Below are positions 25,660 to 35,109 of a DNA stretch of 64,000 nucleotides, piece after piece. Position numbers and translations under genes: made by a program. Source of the stretch: Synechococcus sp. WH 7803 (lineage in GTDB: Bacteria; Cyanobacteriota; Cyanobacteriia; PCC-6307; Cyanobiaceae); NCBI GenBank assembly GCA_000063505.1, contig CT971583.1:1023918-1087917 (forward strand), read 5' to 3'. The notes beneath the pieces were generated by a model, which did not search any database, was not told the DNA's origin, and saw only the letters and a program-made list of their open reading frames with translations. Position 1 is the stretch's first letter; the number at the start of each line of letters is the position of its first letter.

Positions 25660-26055
25660 TCAAGCCAATCCAGAGCTGCACACGGCGTCGATCACTTCGC
25701 TGATCAGATCGTCGTCAGCTGGCGCTTCCCAGGAGGCCTGGAAGCGGGGAAGACCGTTTTTCTGCGTGTCCCGATAGAGCCGTTGGTCGCAATCGATGTC
25801 CATCACGACCAGGGTGCCGAGGGCTGGTGATTCGTCCTCCGTTCTCAGGCTGTAGCGGCTGAGAACGGACACGGTGCCGTCCCGTGTGCGCCGAACACTG
25901 CCGGCGTCCCACCACTGCTGGCCTTCAGAGCTGGATGGAACCTCGCGCCAATCCACTGGGCCGGCCAGAACGGGACCGCCAAGCAGAAGCAGCAGGAGTG
26001 GAACGACCACAACGACGATCCACCGGGAGGGTGTGAAACGGGGGATCGGGTTCAT
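25660..26055 (-). CDS. Exported or membrane-anchored hypothetical protein
   Basis: A 131-residue protein with a strongly hydrophobic N-terminal segment (IVVVVVPLLLLLLGGPVLAGP) acting as signal peptide or anchor, and a small soluble domain (VDWREVPSSSEGQQWWDAGSVRRTRDGTVSVLSRYS...LVVMDIDCDQRLYRD) with two Cys, typical of small cyanobacterial periplasmic proteins related to surface-exposed adhesin E-like domains. ATG at 26055 overlaps the accD stop as TGATG, so it is translationally coupled to accD; a TTG one codon upstream is the alternative. Confidence 0.75.
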   Translation of the reverse strand: MNPIPRFTPSRWIVVVVVPLLLLLLGGPVLAGPVDWREVPSSSEGQQWWDAGSVRRTRDGTVSVLSRYSLRTEDESPALGTLVVMDIDCDQRLYRDTQKNGLPRFQASWEAPADDDLISEVIDAVCSSGLA

Positions 26056-26933
26056 CAAACTGCCGCACTCCCCTGCAGGCAGCCATGCAGCTTCATCAGA
26101 TTGGCAAGCGTGGACTTCAGCTGGGTGCGAGGAACGATCGTGTCCACGAATCCATGGTCCTGAAGGTATTCAGCTGTTTGGAAGTTGTCGGGCAACTTTT
26201 CCCGCAGGGTCTGTTCGATCACCCTGCGGCCAGCGAAGCCGATCAAGGCTTTCGGTTCCGCCAGGATTAGATCACCGAGCATGGCGAAACTGGCGGTCAC
26301 CCCTCCGGTGGTGGGGTGGGTAAGCAGGGGCATGTAGAGCACGCCGGCTTGGCGATGACGCTCCAAAGCCCCTGAAATCTTGGCCATCTGCATCAGGCTG
26401 AGCATGCCCTCCTGCATGCGCGCTCCACCTGAGGCGCACACGATCAGCAGCGGCAGGCGCTTGGCTGTGGCCTGTTCCACCAGGCGCGTCAGCTTCTCCC
26501 CCACCACGGATCCCATGGATCCGCCCATGAAGCGGAAATCCATCACCGCCAGGGCCATGGGGATGCCATCCACGCGGCACATGCCCGTGATCACGCCATC
26601 GCGGAGTCCCGTTCCGGACTGGGTCTCACGCAGCCGGTCGGCATAGGCGCGACGGTCTTTGAAACCGAGAGGATCGGTGGGAGCCAACGCTTCGTCCATC
26701 GCTTCAAAACTGCCTTCATCGGCAATCAGGGCGATGCGCTCTGCGCTGTTGATCCGATGGTGATGGCCGCAATTGCTGCAAACACTGGCATTGGCAAGCA
26801 GATCCTTGCGATACACCACCTGGCCGCATTCAGGACATTTGCTCCAGAGGCCGTCGCCTTCTTCGGGCTCCTGGGCAACCTTCACGACGGACTGTTCCTT
26901 GCGGCGATCAGCGAACCAGTCGAATAGCGACAC
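26055..26933 (-). CDS. accD: Acetyl-CoA carboxylase carboxyltransferase subunit beta
   Basis: A 292-residue subunit that, with AccA, transfers the carboxyl group from biotin to acetyl-CoA in fatty-acid synthesis. N-terminal zinc ribbon with Cys33, Cys36, Cys52 and Cys55 (KCPECGQVV...[12 protein letters not shown]). Carboxyltransferase core motifs are [60 protein letters not shown] and [19 protein letters not shown]. All conserved. The start appears to be GTG at 26933. It precedes the small exported protein (TGATG) and follows pilD by 36 nt. Confidence 0.97.
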   Translation of the reverse strand: MSLFDWFADRRKEQSVVKVAQEPEEGDGLWSKCPECGQVVYRKDLLANASVCSNCGHHHRINSAERIALIADEGSFEAMDEALAPTDPLGFKDRRAYADRLRETQSGTGLRDGVITGMCRVDGIPMALAVMDFRFMGGSMGSVVGEKLTRLVEQATAKRLPLLIVCASGGARMQEGMLSLMQMAKISGALERHRQAGVLYMPLLTHPTTGGVTASFAMLGDLILAEPKALIGFAGRRVIEQTLREKLPDNFQTAEYLQDHGFVDTIVPRTQLKSTLANLMKLHGCLQGSAAV

Positions 26934-26969
26934 GCATTGCCTTCCACTGGAACCATTTAAGACGACCCA

Positions 26970-27785
26970 TCAGGTTCCTCCCATCAGGGCAAGCCAGCGT
27001 TGCCACCACCACGGCGCACCCATCAGCCATGTCATCCAGATCCCAAAGGCGATGAAGGGACCGAAGGGGAAGGGTTGCCTGGGCCCGAGACGGCCCGTCC
27101 AGCGGCCCAGTGTCCCCACCGCGGCACCGGAGAACACAGCCAGAGCCATGGAGATCCCGAGGCCGCCCAGACCGAGCCAGGCCCCAGCCATCGCAGCCAG
27201 CTTGGCGTCACCGAGACCAAGGGCAGGTTGGCCCAGAAGTCGTTCAGCTAGCGCGCTGAGTCCCTCCATCACCAGCAGTCCGGCCGCGCTGGCGATCAGG
27301 TGATTCAGGAGAACCGATTCCGGGCGCTCGCTGCCACCCCCCCAGGCCAGGAGGGCTGTCGCAAGAACACCGCTGATCACCCCTGCCCTGCAGATCGGCT
27401 CCGGCAACCACAAATGGTCAAGATCGATCAGCACCAGGGGCAGCAGGAGGCTCACGAGCACAAGCCCCATCAGCAGCGTGATCAGCAGCGTGTTGCTGCT
27501 ACGAAGTGCCGGTATCAGGGCGCTGAGCCACAGGAAGCCACTGAAGGCTTCCACGATTGGGTAACGGGCAGAGATCGCTGCTGTGCAATCGCGACAGCGG
27601 CCGCGCAACAGCAACCAACCCAGAACGGGAACGTTGTCATGCCAACGCACGGGGTGACCGCAGCTCGGGCAATGACTTCCTGGCCAAATCGGTGATTCCT
27701 GCCTTGGCAGACGCCACACCACAACGTTGGTGAAACTGCCGATGCAGGCACCGAAGAGGGCCAGGACAAGCAGCATGAGCGTCAC
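26970..27785 (-). CDS. pilD: Type IV prepilin peptidase / N-methyltransferase
   Basis: A 271-residue inner-membrane aspartic peptidase that cleaves and methylates type IV prepilins. The N-terminal methyltransferase part has GSFTNVVVWRLPRQESPIWPGSHCPSCGHPVRW and a four-Cys zinc site (Cys39, Cys42, Cys64, Cys67). Catalytic aspartates are in the membrane motifs LIDLDHLWLPEP and GLGDAKLAAMAG (GxGD). About seven to eight membrane segments. GTG at 27785 overlaps the preceding stop by 4 nt; ATG at 27776 is the alternative. It implies type IV pili or competence in this organism. Confidence 0.93.
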   Translation of the reverse strand: MTLMLLVLALFGACIGSFTNVVVWRLPRQESPIWPGSHCPSCGHPVRWHDNVPVLGWLLLRGRCRDCTAAISARYPIVEAFSGFLWLSALIPALRSSNTLLITLLMGLVLVSLLLPLVLIDLDHLWLPEPICRAGVISGVLATALLAWGGGSERPESVLLNHLIASAAGLLVMEGLSALAERLLGQPALGLGDAKLAAMAGAWLGLGGLGISMALAVFSGAAVGTLGRWTGRLGPRQPFPFGPFIAFGIWMTWLMGAPWWWQRWLALMGGT

Positions 27786-28078
27786 GAGAACGCTCCCCCC
27801 CTCGCGCGATCCTTCGTGACCCTGGGGCGCTTGAGCCTGAGGCCAATCAGCTCAGCACTGATGAATTGCTCCTCGGGCAGCAAGGTCGGCATTTCGAACA
27901 CCACGCGACCGTCATCGTGCTGACCATTCACCACCACACCCAAGGGATCAAGGCTGTACCCATTCGTGGTCAGGTGCTTGAAATAAACCTTTCGCGCAAC
28001 GGCGATCAAGCGCCGGCTGTCCACTCGATCCCAGCGTGGTGTCAGTGCGGGGTTGCTGCCCCCAGCACCTGCAATCAC
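27782..28078 (-). CDS. Conserved hypothetical protein upstream of pilD
   Basis: About 98 residues, mostly beta and basic: DSRRLIAVARKVYFKHLTTNGYSLDPLGVVVNGQHDDGRVVFEMPTLLPEEQFISAELIGLRLKRP. No domain recognised, no membrane segment. Its stop overlaps the pilD start by 4 nt (GTGA), which supports a real, coupled gene. The start is uncertain: GTG at 28078 is listed because the longer GTG at 28132 would place the first codons inside the hairpin that seems to terminate prk; other starts further in are possible. Confidence 0.6.
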   Translation of the reverse strand: MIAGAGGSNPALTPRWDRVDSRRLIAVARKVYFKHLTTNGYSLDPLGVVVNGQHDDGRVVFEMPTLLPEEQFISAELIGLRLKRPRVTKDRARGGAFS

Positions 28079-28102
28079 AAAGGACGGTGAATACGAAGAA
28101 AT

Positions 28103-28130
28103 GGGTTCACCTGATCGTTCAGATGAACCC
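28103..28130 (-). terminator. Inverted repeat after prk, probable terminator or attenuator
   Basis: A 12-bp stem with one mismatch (GGGTTCACCTGA / TCAGATGAACCC) and a TCGT loop starts 38 nt past the prk stop. The sequence after it in the leftward direction is ATTTCTTCG, a weak T-run, so termination may be partial and allow read-through into the pilD group. Confidence 0.55.
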
Positions 28131-28168
28131 ACGATAGATCGATTCAGCGTGACTGGAACAGGGCAGAA

Positions 28169-29071
28169 TCAGCCCAGCTTTTTCTTTTCCTCAATCATCC
28201 GGTGGATGATTGGCGTGAGGATGAGTTCCATGGCGAAGCCCATCTTGCCGCCGTTCACCACAATGCTGGTGGGGCTCGACATGAATGAGTCGTGAATCAT
28301 GCTCAGAAGGTAGGAGAAGTCGATTCCCCACTTTTCACGTGCTCCCTTGCGGAAGTGGATGATCACGAAGCTTTCATCTGGCGTTGGAATGTTTCTGCAG
28401 ATGAAAGGGTTGGACGTGTCCACCGTGGGCACCCGCTGGAAATTGATATCCGTGCGGCTGAATTGCGGACAGATGTGATTGATGTAATCAGGCATCCTGC
28501 GCAGGATGGTGTCCACGATGGCTTCGGCGGAATAGCCGCGCTCGGCATTGTCCCGGTGGATTTTCTGGATCCACTCCAAGTTGGTGATGGGCACCACACC
28601 CACCAGCAGGTCGGCGAGGGCAGCCACGTCGTAGGACTCGCCCTGAACGCCACCGTGGAGGCCTTCGTAGAAGAGAAGGTCGGTTCCACTGGGGATGTCT
28701 TCCCAGGGGGTGAACTGGCCAGGGTCGAGCTCGACGCCGAGACGGGCGTTGTGTTCGGCTGCTTCTTCGGGGCTGTGCAGGTAGTAGCGCTTCTGCCCGC
28801 CGCCGGTTTCGCCGTAAACCCGGAACAGCTCCTCGAGCTTGTCGAACAGGTTGGCCTCAGGGCCGAAATGGGAGAAGTTTTCTCCTTTGGAGAGAGCCTC
28901 TGCCATGGCCTTTTTCATCTCCATCCGCTCGAAGCGGTGGTAGCTGTCACCCTCAACGACAGCCGGGGTGATGCTTTCACGGGCGAAGATGTGCTCGAAG
29001 GCACGCTTCACGGTGCTGGTTCCTGCGCCGGAGGAACCAGTAACAGCCACGACAGGGTGACGCTTCGACAT
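28169..29071 (-). CDS. prk: Phosphoribulokinase
   Basis: A 300-residue kinase unique to the Calvin cycle, making ribulose-1,5-bisphosphate from ribulose-5-phosphate and ATP. The P-loop VTGSSGAGTSTVKRAF sits at residues 10-25. EGDSYHRFERMEMKKAMAEA, FSHFGPEANLFDKLEELF, LFYEGLHGGVQGESYDVAALADLLVGVVPI and ERGYSAEAIVDTILRRMPDYINHICPQF match proteobacterial-type (class I) PRK, as used by Form IA RuBisCO cyanobacteria. It lacks the redox Cys pair of the plant and beta-cyanobacterial enzyme N-terminus, so CP12/thioredoxin control would differ. ATG at 29071 (MSKRHPVVAV) is the family start. Confidence 0.96.
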   Translation of the reverse strand: MSKRHPVVAVTGSSGAGTSTVKRAFEHIFARESITPAVVEGDSYHRFERMEMKKAMAEALSKGENFSHFGPEANLFDKLEELFRVYGETGGGQKRYYLHSPEEAAEHNARLGVELDPGQFTPWEDIPSGTDLLFYEGLHGGVQGESYDVAALADLLVGVVPITNLEWIQKIHRDNAERGYSAEAIVDTILRRMPDYINHICPQFSRTDINFQRVPTVDTSNPFICRNIPTPDESFVIIHFRKGAREKWGIDFSYLLSMIHDSFMSSPTSIVVNGGKMGFAMELILTPIIHRMIEEKKKLG

Positions 29072-29146
29072 CGACGGAGGCAGATCTGGCCCGACGAGTT
29101 TGGCAGGTCGAAGGGCCAAAACCGAATTTTCGTTGGCGCAACGTGT

Positions 29147-30220
29147 TTAGAGCGCCTTACGAAGCTCTTCGCCCATGGCCTGGCATCCCAGAGGTGTGCA
29201 TCCCTCGGCCATCAGGTCACCGGTGCGGAAACCGCCGGCCAGCACACGGTCGACGGCCTGTTCAAGGGCATCAGCGGCGGCTTTCTGCTTGAGACCAATC
29301 CGAAGCATCATGGCCGCAGACAACACCATGGCCATGGGATTGGCCTTGTCTTCTCCGGCGATATCCGGAGCGGATCCATGCACCGGTTCAAACAGTCCCG
29401 GGCCATCGCTGCCCAGGGATGCTGAGGGGAGCATGCCGATGGAGCCGGTGAGCATGGCGGCCTCGTCACTGAGGATGTCGCCAAACAGGTTGCCGGTGAG
29501 CAGCACATCAAACTGCCGAGGTGCTCGCACCAGCTGCATGGCTGCGTTGTCCACATAAAGATGACTCACCTCCACATCGGCGTAGGAGGGGGCCATGGCA
29601 TCCACCCGATCGCGCCACAGCTGGCTCACATCCAACACATTGGCTTTGTCCACAGAGCAAAGTCGCCCTCCTCGCTCCCTGGCCAGTTCAAACGCCACCC
29701 TGGCAATGCGATCCACCTCTGATGCCGAATACGTCATGGTGTTGAAACCGCGTTCCTCTCCGTCGGCTTCGACCCTCCCCTTGGGCTGACCGAAGTAGAT
29801 GCCTCCGGTGAGTTCGCGCACCACCATCAGATCCACACCTTGAATCACTTCGGCCTTCAGGCTGCTGGCTTCGATCAGGGCGGGCACGATCTTCACCGGC
29901 CGGAGATTGGCAAACAGGTTCAGCCCCGACCGCAAGGCGAGAAGGCCGCTTTCAGGTCTCTTCTCCCGCGGGAGCGTGTCAAACCGCGGACTGCCGATCG
30001 CCGCCATCAGCACCGCATCCGCCGATCGGCAGGCGTCCAGAGTTTTGTCGGGCAGAGGCTCGCCGGTGGCATCGATCGCAGCCCCTCCGATCAACTGGTC
30101 ATCAAAGTCCAGCTGGAAGCCGTGGTGATCGGCCACCACGTCGAGCAGCTGGCGAGTCACTGCTGTGATTTCAGGGCCGATGCCATCACCCGGAAGCAGG
30201 ACGACGCGATGGTGAGTCAT
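29147..30220 (-). CDS. leuB: 3-Isopropylmalate dehydrogenase
   Basis: A 357-residue NAD-dependent enzyme of leucine synthesis that oxidatively decarboxylates 3-isopropylmalate. N-terminus [23 protein letters not shown]; substrate Arg region [17 protein letters not shown]; signature [29 protein letters not shown] with the Mg-binding Asp; and [21 protein letters not shown]. Length is normal. It lies 75 nt upstream of prk and 29 nt downstream of lpxD, in the long leftward block. Confidence 0.97.
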   Translation of the reverse strand: MTHHRVVLLPGDGIGPEITAVTRQLLDVVADHHGFQLDFDDQLIGGAAIDATGEPLPDKTLDACRSADAVLMAAIGSPRFDTLPREKRPESGLLALRSGLNLFANLRPVKIVPALIEASSLKAEVIQGVDLMVVRELTGGIYFGQPKGRVEADGEERGFNTMTYSASEVDRIARVAFELARERGGRLCSVDKANVLDVSQLWRDRVDAMAPSYADVEVSHLYVDNAAMQLVRAPRQFDVLLTGNLFGDILSDEAAMLTGSIGMLPSASLGSDGPGLFEPVHGSAPDIAGEDKANPMAMVLSAAMMLRIGLKQKAAADALEQAVDRVLAGGFRTGDLMAEGCTPLGCQAMGEELRKAL

Positions 30221-30249
30221 GGAGCCGGGCGAGAAGGATGGTGCTGAGA

Positions 30250-31326
30250 TTACTGATCGGCTTCGATCGATCCTCCGGTCGCTTCTGAAGACACTTGCTT
30301 CTTGAGTTCGCGCAGCTGCTTCGCCATCTCAGGCAACTTGGAGAAGGCTGCTGAGCAGCGCAACCAGAGCCGGTTGGGAATGGCTGGGTAGCCGCTGACC
30401 ACCTCGCCTGCGGCCACTTCTCCATGGATCCCGCTTTTGGAGCTTGCGATGGCACGATCGCCAATCACAGCTCTGTTGGCGACGCCCACCTGGCCGGCGA
30501 GGATGACCCCATGGCCCAATTGGGCGCCACCGGCGATCCCCACCTGAGAAGCCAGGGCGCAGCCGCGGCCTGTCACCACGCCGTGGCCGATCTGCACCAG
30601 GTTGTCGATCTTTGTACCGCTGCCGATCCGGGTTTCACCGACGGAAGGCCGGTCGATCGTGCTGCCGCAGCCCACTTCAACGCCGTCTTCCAGCACGACA
30701 AGGCCAGTCTGGGGCATCTTGCGCCACCCCTTGGCGGTGGGCACAAAGCCGAAGCCTTCGGATCCCACCACGGCATTGGAATGCACCACGCAGCGATCAC
30801 CGATTCGGCTTCCGGGATGGAGAACAGCGTTGGCATGGAGCTCGCAGCCCTCACCAATGTCCACATTTCCGTAGATCACCACCCCCGGATGGATCACGGT
30901 GCGTGGACCGATCCGGGTGTCATCGCCGATGCAAACCCGCGCACCGATGCTCACACCGGCGCCAAGTTGCACGCGGTCGGCAATGACCGCACTGGCGTGG
31001 ATTCCCGCCTGGGGGGAGGGTTTGGGGTGCAGTTGTTCGAGGGCTTCGGCAAAGGCCAGTCGTGGGTCACCACACACCGCCCAGGCCAGCTGAAGCCGCT
31101 CGGCGAGCTCCCTGAGCTCCTGTTGATCGGGAATCAGGACGGCGCCAGCTTCACTGCTTTCCAGGCTGCCGACGAGCGCGTTTCCCTTTTCGAGAAAACT
31201 GAGTTGATCCGCCGTCGCCCGCTCCAGGGAGGCAGCACCCCGCAGCTCGGGGTCCCGGCCTTCAGACGTGGAGAGAACGCCTGCATCACCGTTCTTGAGC
31301 ACGGCGATCAATTGGCTGAATCGCAT
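30250..31326 (-). CDS. lpxD: UDP-3-O-acylglucosamine N-acyltransferase
   Basis: A 358-residue left-handed beta-helix acyltransferase of lipid A synthesis. The N-terminal uridine-binding domain has [18 protein letters not shown] long hexapeptide-repeat region follows ([58 protein letters not shown]). The catalytic His segment is [22 protein letters not shown] and the C-terminal helix ends KQLRELKKQ. With lptC in the same window it supports an LPS-containing outer membrane. Four nt separate it from proB. Confidence 0.93.
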   Translation of the reverse strand: MRFSQLIAVLKNGDAGVLSTSEGRDPELRGAASLERATADQLSFLEKGNALVGSLESSEAGAVLIPDQQELRELAERLQLAWAVCGDPRLAFAEALEQLHPKPSPQAGIHASAVIADRVQLGAGVSIGARVCIGDDTRIGPRTVIHPGVVIYGNVDIGEGCELHANAVLHPGSRIGDRCVVHSNAVVGSEGFGFVPTAKGWRKMPQTGLVVLEDGVEVGCGSTIDRPSVGETRIGSGTKIDNLVQIGHGVVTGRGCALASQVGIAGGAQLGHGVILAGQVGVANRAVIGDRAIASSKSGIHGEVAAGEVVSGYPAIPNRLWLRCSAAFSKLPEMAKQLRELKKQVSSEATGGSIEADQ

Positions 31327-31330
31327 GGGT

Positions 31331-32446
31331 TCAGGAGGCTGGCTGGCGGATCGTAGGGGTGATCAGCACCATGGCGTCACGGTGAATCACCACGGGGGAG
31401 CCTCCAAGGGTGCCGGGTTTGGAGGTTTGGTTCAGGCGAAACGCGAGTTGCTCACTGTCCATGGATGTCAGCCCACGGGCGATCTCCTGGCCATCGGGGT
31501 CGAGCACGCGCACGGCCTGATTGGCGCTGAACTGACCCTCAACAGCGGTGATTCCCACCAGAAGCAGGGAGGCACCGCGTTGTCTCACGGCCCTGCAGGC
31601 ACCACTGTCGATGGACAGACTTCCTGTGGGCTGGAGGGCATGGACCAACCAGCTTTTGCGGTTGCCCAGCGGTTCGGGGTGGGGATGGAAGACCGTGCCA
31701 CCCCGCCCCCCCTGGAGGATCTGCCGCAGTCCCTCGGGGTTGCGTCCGTCGCCGAGATGCACGGTGATGCCGCTGGCCGTAGCGATGCGTGCCGCTGCCA
31801 GTTTGGTGGTCATCCCACCGGTTCCCCAGCGGCCGCCGTCCCCGGCGCCCTCCTCCAGCTCGGCGATTTCCGAGGGATGCAGCACATCGGTGATCGGAGT
31901 GGCTGCGCTGTCACTGCGGGGGTCAGCGGTGTAGAGGCGGTCCACATCCGTGAGCAGAATCAATTCATCGGCACCCACGGCCGCAGCCACGAGCGCCGAC
32001 AAGGTGTCGTTGTCGCCGAAGCGCAGCTCGGCTGATGACACCGTGTCGTTCTCATTCACCACCGGCAGTACACCCCACTGGAGCAGTTGGTGCAGGGTTG
32101 CCGAGGCGTTGTGGTAACTCCGGCGATCAGCGAGATCTGAGCGCGTCAAGAGCACCTGGGCCACCGGAACCGAGCGTTGCGCTAAGGCTTTCTCGTAGAG
32201 GCTCATCAGATGGCCTTGGCCGATGGCTGCAGCGGCTTGCAGGCCAGAAACGCTCGTGGGTCGGTGGGGCATCCCCAGGCGTTGACAGCCCAGCCCCACG
32301 GCCCCGGAGGTCACAAGAACCACCTGGTCCCCGTTGTGAATGCTCTCCGCCAGGCTGTTGGCCAGACGTGCGATCGCATCTCCCGTTGTGGCATTCGGAC
32401 GTTCCCGGAGCAGGCTGGTGCCGACCTTCACAACCCTGAGCATCAT
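31331..32446 (-). CDS. proB: Glutamate 5-kinase
   Basis: A 371-residue kinase, the first step in proline synthesis and usually feedback-inhibited by proline. N-terminal amino-acid-kinase fold: [106 protein letters not shown]-terminal PUA domain about residues 285-360 ([32 protein letters not shown]). Start ATG at 32446 or the adjacent ATG at 32443. It overlaps the yqeG stop by 4 nt. Confidence 0.95.
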   Translation of the reverse strand: MMLRVVKVGTSLLRERPNATTGDAIARLANSLAESIHNGDQVVLVTSGAVGLGCQRLGMPHRPTSVSGLQAAAAIGQGHLMSLYEKALAQRSVPVAQVLLTRSDLADRRSYHNASATLHQLLQWGVLPVVNENDTVSSAELRFGDNDTLSALVAAAVGADELILLTDVDRLYTADPRSDSAATPITDVLHPSEIAELEEGAGDGGRWGTGGMTTKLAAARIATASGITVHLGDGRNPEGLRQILQGGRGGTVFHPHPEPLGNRKSWLVHALQPTGSLSIDSGACRAVRQRGASLLLVGITAVEGQFSANQAVRVLDPDGQEIARGLTSMDSEQLAFRLNQTSKPGTLGGSPVVIHRDAMVLITPTIRQPAS

Positions 32447-32952
32447 CGTGCGGCGCTCCCCAGCAGCCGTGCCAGGCGGCGTTCCAGGCGCTGAACGCGA
32501 TCGTTCGGACAGGGGAATCCCTCCGCATTCGGCGGCCTGACGAGCACCGTGAACAGCCCCAGACGATTGCCTGCCAGGACGTCGGTGAAGACCCGATCGC
32601 CAACCATGGCGATCTGGGTGGGCGGGGTCGGCAGCCGCTCGATGATTCGGCTCATGGCTCGCCTGCGCGGCTTGGAGGCTGCGCAGGTGAAGTCAACCCC
32701 GATCTGATCGGCAACCGCCTTCACCCTTTGTCTGGAGGGGTTGTTGCTGACCAGGTGCAGATGCAGTTGCCGGGAGGCGTCATCCAGCCAGCGGCGGATG
32801 GCCGGGGGGAGCACCACATCCTTTCCGGGAAGGAGTGTGCGATCCACATCCAGGAGCAGCACCTTGATCCCCCGCCCCAGCAATGGTTCCAGTGGTAAGT
32901 GGGCCAGGGTGAGACCGGGATCCCAGTCGGGCCGCAACCAATGACGCTGCAT
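32443..32952 (-). CDS. YqeG family HAD IIIA-type phosphatase
   Basis: A 169-residue HAD phosphatase. Motif I is VLLLDVDRTLLPGKD (DxDxT), motif II LHLVSNNPSRQRVKAV, and motif III/IV IAMVGDRVFTDVLAGNRLGLFTVLV (GDR.FTD). YqeG proteins may dephosphorylate phosphatidylglycerophosphate; plant relatives (PTPMT/PGPP1) do so, hence a link to membrane lipid synthesis is possible by inference. ATG at 32952 overlaps the DUF3727 stop as TGATG; GTG at 32955 is possible. Part of a proB-yqeG-DUF3727-ruvX-GNAT chain with coupled starts. Confidence 0.88.
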   Translation of the reverse strand: MQRHWLRPDWDPGLTLAHLPLEPLLGRGIKVLLLDVDRTLLPGKDVVLPPAIRRWLDDASRQLHLHLVSNNPSRQRVKAVADQIGVDFTCAASKPRRRAMSRIIERLPTPPTQIAMVGDRVFTDVLAGNRLGLFTVLVRPPNAEGFPCPNDRVQRLERRLARLLGSAAR

Positions 32953-33494
32953 CACTCCGGGAGGTCACGCTCGTCGAGTTCAGCCTCGATTCTGGGCTGG
33001 ATCCTGTCGAAGTCCTCTCCTTCCACGAGAACGGCACAGCCGTCGTCCATGCGCGCAACAACGAAGAAGGGATCGAGGGGGATGTAGAGCCCGTATTCCT
33101 GATTCTCAACAAGGAAACTCACCAAGAGTTCATAGGTCTCGGATTCGTCGTCTCCCTCTTCATCGTCGGGGTCCTCTGGTTCGGGTTCGTCCAATTCCCC
33201 GTTCACGGTGAGCGTGACGGCCGAACGCACCAGCGTGAGGTCATGTTCCTGCAGCACGACATCAGCAACCGAGAGAATTGGCTCGCTGCTGGTGATGCTG
33301 TCGATCAGCTGGGGATCGTCGCCATCGCGGAGCTTGAACAGGCACACCGGCGTGTCCACCGGCGTGAGCAGGGCATAGTCCTTGCCATCAAGAGGGATGA
33401 GCTGCTCAAGGAAACAGAGCAGGTCGCGTCCCTCGCTGTCTTTCACGAGAACGGTGGGAACTTCACCGCTAGACGATGGGCCGCTTGAACTCAT
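32952..33494 (-). CDS. DUF3727 domain protein
   Basis: A 180-residue acidic protein with the cyanobacterial/plastid DUF3727 layout. The N-terminal half VLVKDSEGRDLLCFLEQLIPLDGKDYALLTPVDTPVCLFK resembles DUF1292-like domains. A very acidic linker follows (ELDEPEPEDPDDEEGDDESE), then a second domain YELLVSFLVENQEYGLYIPLDPFFVVARMDDG. Plant homologues are plastid-targeted; molecular function unknown. Its start overlaps the ruvX stop (ATGA) and its stop overlaps the yqeG start. Confidence 0.85.
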   Translation of the reverse strand: MSSSGPSSSGEVPTVLVKDSEGRDLLCFLEQLIPLDGKDYALLTPVDTPVCLFKLRDGDDPQLIDSITSSEPILSVADVVLQEHDLTLVRSAVTLTVNGELDEPEPEDPDDEEGDDESETYELLVSFLVENQEYGLYIPLDPFFVVARMDDGCAVLVEGEDFDRIQPRIEAELDERDLPE

Positions 33495-33970
33495 GGGGAC
33501 GGGTGTGGATGTGAACAGGATCCTTCATCAACCCCATTCCCGCCACGTTCATCGGGTGTCGCGTTAACCGGTTCGACATCCGGGCCCTCGGCGAGCCACT
33601 GCTCCAGCAGCAAGGCGGCGGCGGCACTGTCGAGTCGTCCGCTGCGATCTCCCTGAAGTCCGTGGCGCTCCGCTGCCGCCCAGCTGCTGCTGTGTTCATT
33701 CACAAAGGCAAGGGGAAGCCCGAGATCTCGGGCGATGCGTTGCCCATAGCGATGGCAGTGGTGAGCCTGATCGGTGCGCTGTCCCTGATCATCGAGGGGA
33801 AGACCCACCACCAGTCCCTGCACGTTGCGCTGATGGCAAAGGTTTCGCAGGTGCTGCAGATTCTGCGCATGGGAGCCACGGTGCAGAGCCGGAAGCGATG
33901 ACACCGTCAGCCCCAGGGGGTCGCACCCAGCAAGACCGATGCGGCGTCGTCCGACGTCGAGACTGAGCAT
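33491..33970 (-). CDS. ruvX: Putative pre-16S rRNA nuclease / Holliday junction resolvase-like RuvX (YqgF)
   Basis: A 159-residue RNase-H-fold nuclease that in E. coli matures the 5' end of 16S rRNA. Motifs are LSLDVGRRRIGLAGCDPLGLTVSSLPAL (first catalytic Asp), VVGLPLDDQGQRTDQ, FVNEHSSSW and LDSAAAALLLEQWL (last catalytic Asp). ATG at 33970 directly precedes the first strand; a TTG at 33997 would overlap the GNAT stop and is the alternative. The C-terminal 25 residues are Pro/Asp-rich and probably disordered. It overlaps DUF3727 by ATGA. Confidence 0.9.
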   Translation of the reverse strand: MLSLDVGRRRIGLAGCDPLGLTVSSLPALHRGSHAQNLQHLRNLCHQRNVQGLVVGLPLDDQGQRTDQAHHCHRYGQRIARDLGLPLAFVNEHSSSWAAAERHGLQGDRSGRLDSAAAALLLEQWLAEGPDVEPVNATPDERGGNGVDEGSCSHPHPSP

Positions 33971-33993
33971 GGAGCGGGGTTTGGGCCTGGGAT

Positions 33994-35058
33994 TCAACGC
34001 CTCGGTGCCAGGGTTGGGGTGGGAAGGGGTGGATGCTGCGGTTGCAGATGGCCCAGCATGGTTTCCAAGGAGCGAAGGCCCGCCGGTTCCCGTTGACTCA
34101 CCCGCCGCCAGAGGCTGCGGCCCAGCAGAAGCTCCGATCCCCCCGATGTCCAGCCGAGACGTTCCAACTCGCCCTGCATGCTGTGATCGTCTTCATTCAC
34201 AAGTAGTTCAAGGGGCCGGCCTCGCATCCCCCAGCGTTGGAGGATGGCACTGAACGCCGCACTGATGCGTGCATCCCAGGCGGGGGCGCGCACGAATTCA
34301 TAGCGGGATGCGTCCAACCCCCAAGGACGGTTGAGGAGCCCGGCGATGGCCACCGGTTCCCGATCGACTCCTGCCATCAGCACCAGCGATCCCTGCCGGC
34401 GATCCAGGAGGTCAATCCACTGCCTGTCGATGATCTGGCGGTGTTGAGGACTGATACTGCTCTGTTCAAGGGAGAGCAACGGCTTCACGTTGCTGCGCGA
34501 GACCGGCATCCATTGGATGCCTTCAGGGCATGCCAGGGATGGCTGCTCTGAAGGGGCTGAGGACGTCTCGGGGGCCCTCCAGATGCGGCGTTGCAGCAAG
34601 GGTTGAAAGCCAGACTCACGCAAGACATCCAGCGTGATGCGATCCAAGGGGTCGCAGCGCACCAACCAGCTGGGCGATTGAGCGACCGGATCCTTCATTG
34701 CACCCTGGATTAGCAGTTGCAGGGCCTGTGAGCGGCTGAAACGCTCAGGGGTTCGCACTTGAAGAAGATCGAGCTGCCAGCAGGTTGAGCGGCGATTGCC
34801 GGGGCGCAGCAGCGCCAGCGCCAGGAGTTGGTCTTGTTGGCTGGAGGCGGTTTCAAGCAGCGTCAGCACCCGGAGTGTGCGGGTGGTGAGCGGCGAGCGA
34901 ATCAATCCACCCAAGCCACTCACCCAGTTCTGCACCAACAGGGTTTGAAGCGTCGATGGCGGCAGCATTGCCTGGTGCTCTCCACCCTGGGGATAGTTGG
35001 TGACGTGAGCCGCCTTCAGTGGTTCGATCCGAAGCCGAAATCCCGCTGACTGTCCCAC
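33994..35058 (-). CDS. GNAT-like N-acetyltransferase domain protein
   Basis: A 354-residue protein with weak similarity to cyanobacterial GNAT-like acyltransferases. The N-terminal half has alternating strands and helices (DQLLALALLRPGNRRSTCWQLDLLQV...SRSQALQLLIQGAMKD; LDVLRESGFQPLLQRRIWR) as in an acetyl-CoA-binding GNAT fold. The C-terminal half has a second, similar unit (GSLVLMAGVDREPVAIAGLLNRPWG...FSAILQRWGMRGRPLELLVNEDDHSMQGELERLGW). Two tandem GNAT-like folds are plausible. The tail is Pro-rich. GTG start at 35058. First gene of the coupled run ending with proB. Substrate unknown. Confidence 0.7.
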   Translation of the reverse strand: MGQSAGFRLRIEPLKAAHVTNYPQGGEHQAMLPPSTLQTLLVQNWVSGLGGLIRSPLTTRTLRVLTLLETASSQQDQLLALALLRPGNRRSTCWQLDLLQVRTPERFSRSQALQLLIQGAMKDPVAQSPSWLVRCDPLDRITLDVLRESGFQPLLQRRIWRAPETSSAPSEQPSLACPEGIQWMPVSRSNVKPLLSLEQSSISPQHRQIIDRQWIDLLDRRQGSLVLMAGVDREPVAIAGLLNRPWGLDASRYEFVRAPAWDARISAAFSAILQRWGMRGRPLELLVNEDDHSMQGELERLGWTSGGSELLLGRSLWRRVSQREPAGLRSLETMLGHLQPQHPPLPTPTLAPRR

Positions 35059-35109
35059 CGCAGGCCTCCTGCTTCATCCAAATGTATCGCCGCGGATCTC
35101 CCTTTGTGT

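Noticed and set aside
28292-29425. A 377-codon open frame antisense to prk and leuB
   Set aside because: It crosses two certain genes and has no recognisable motif.
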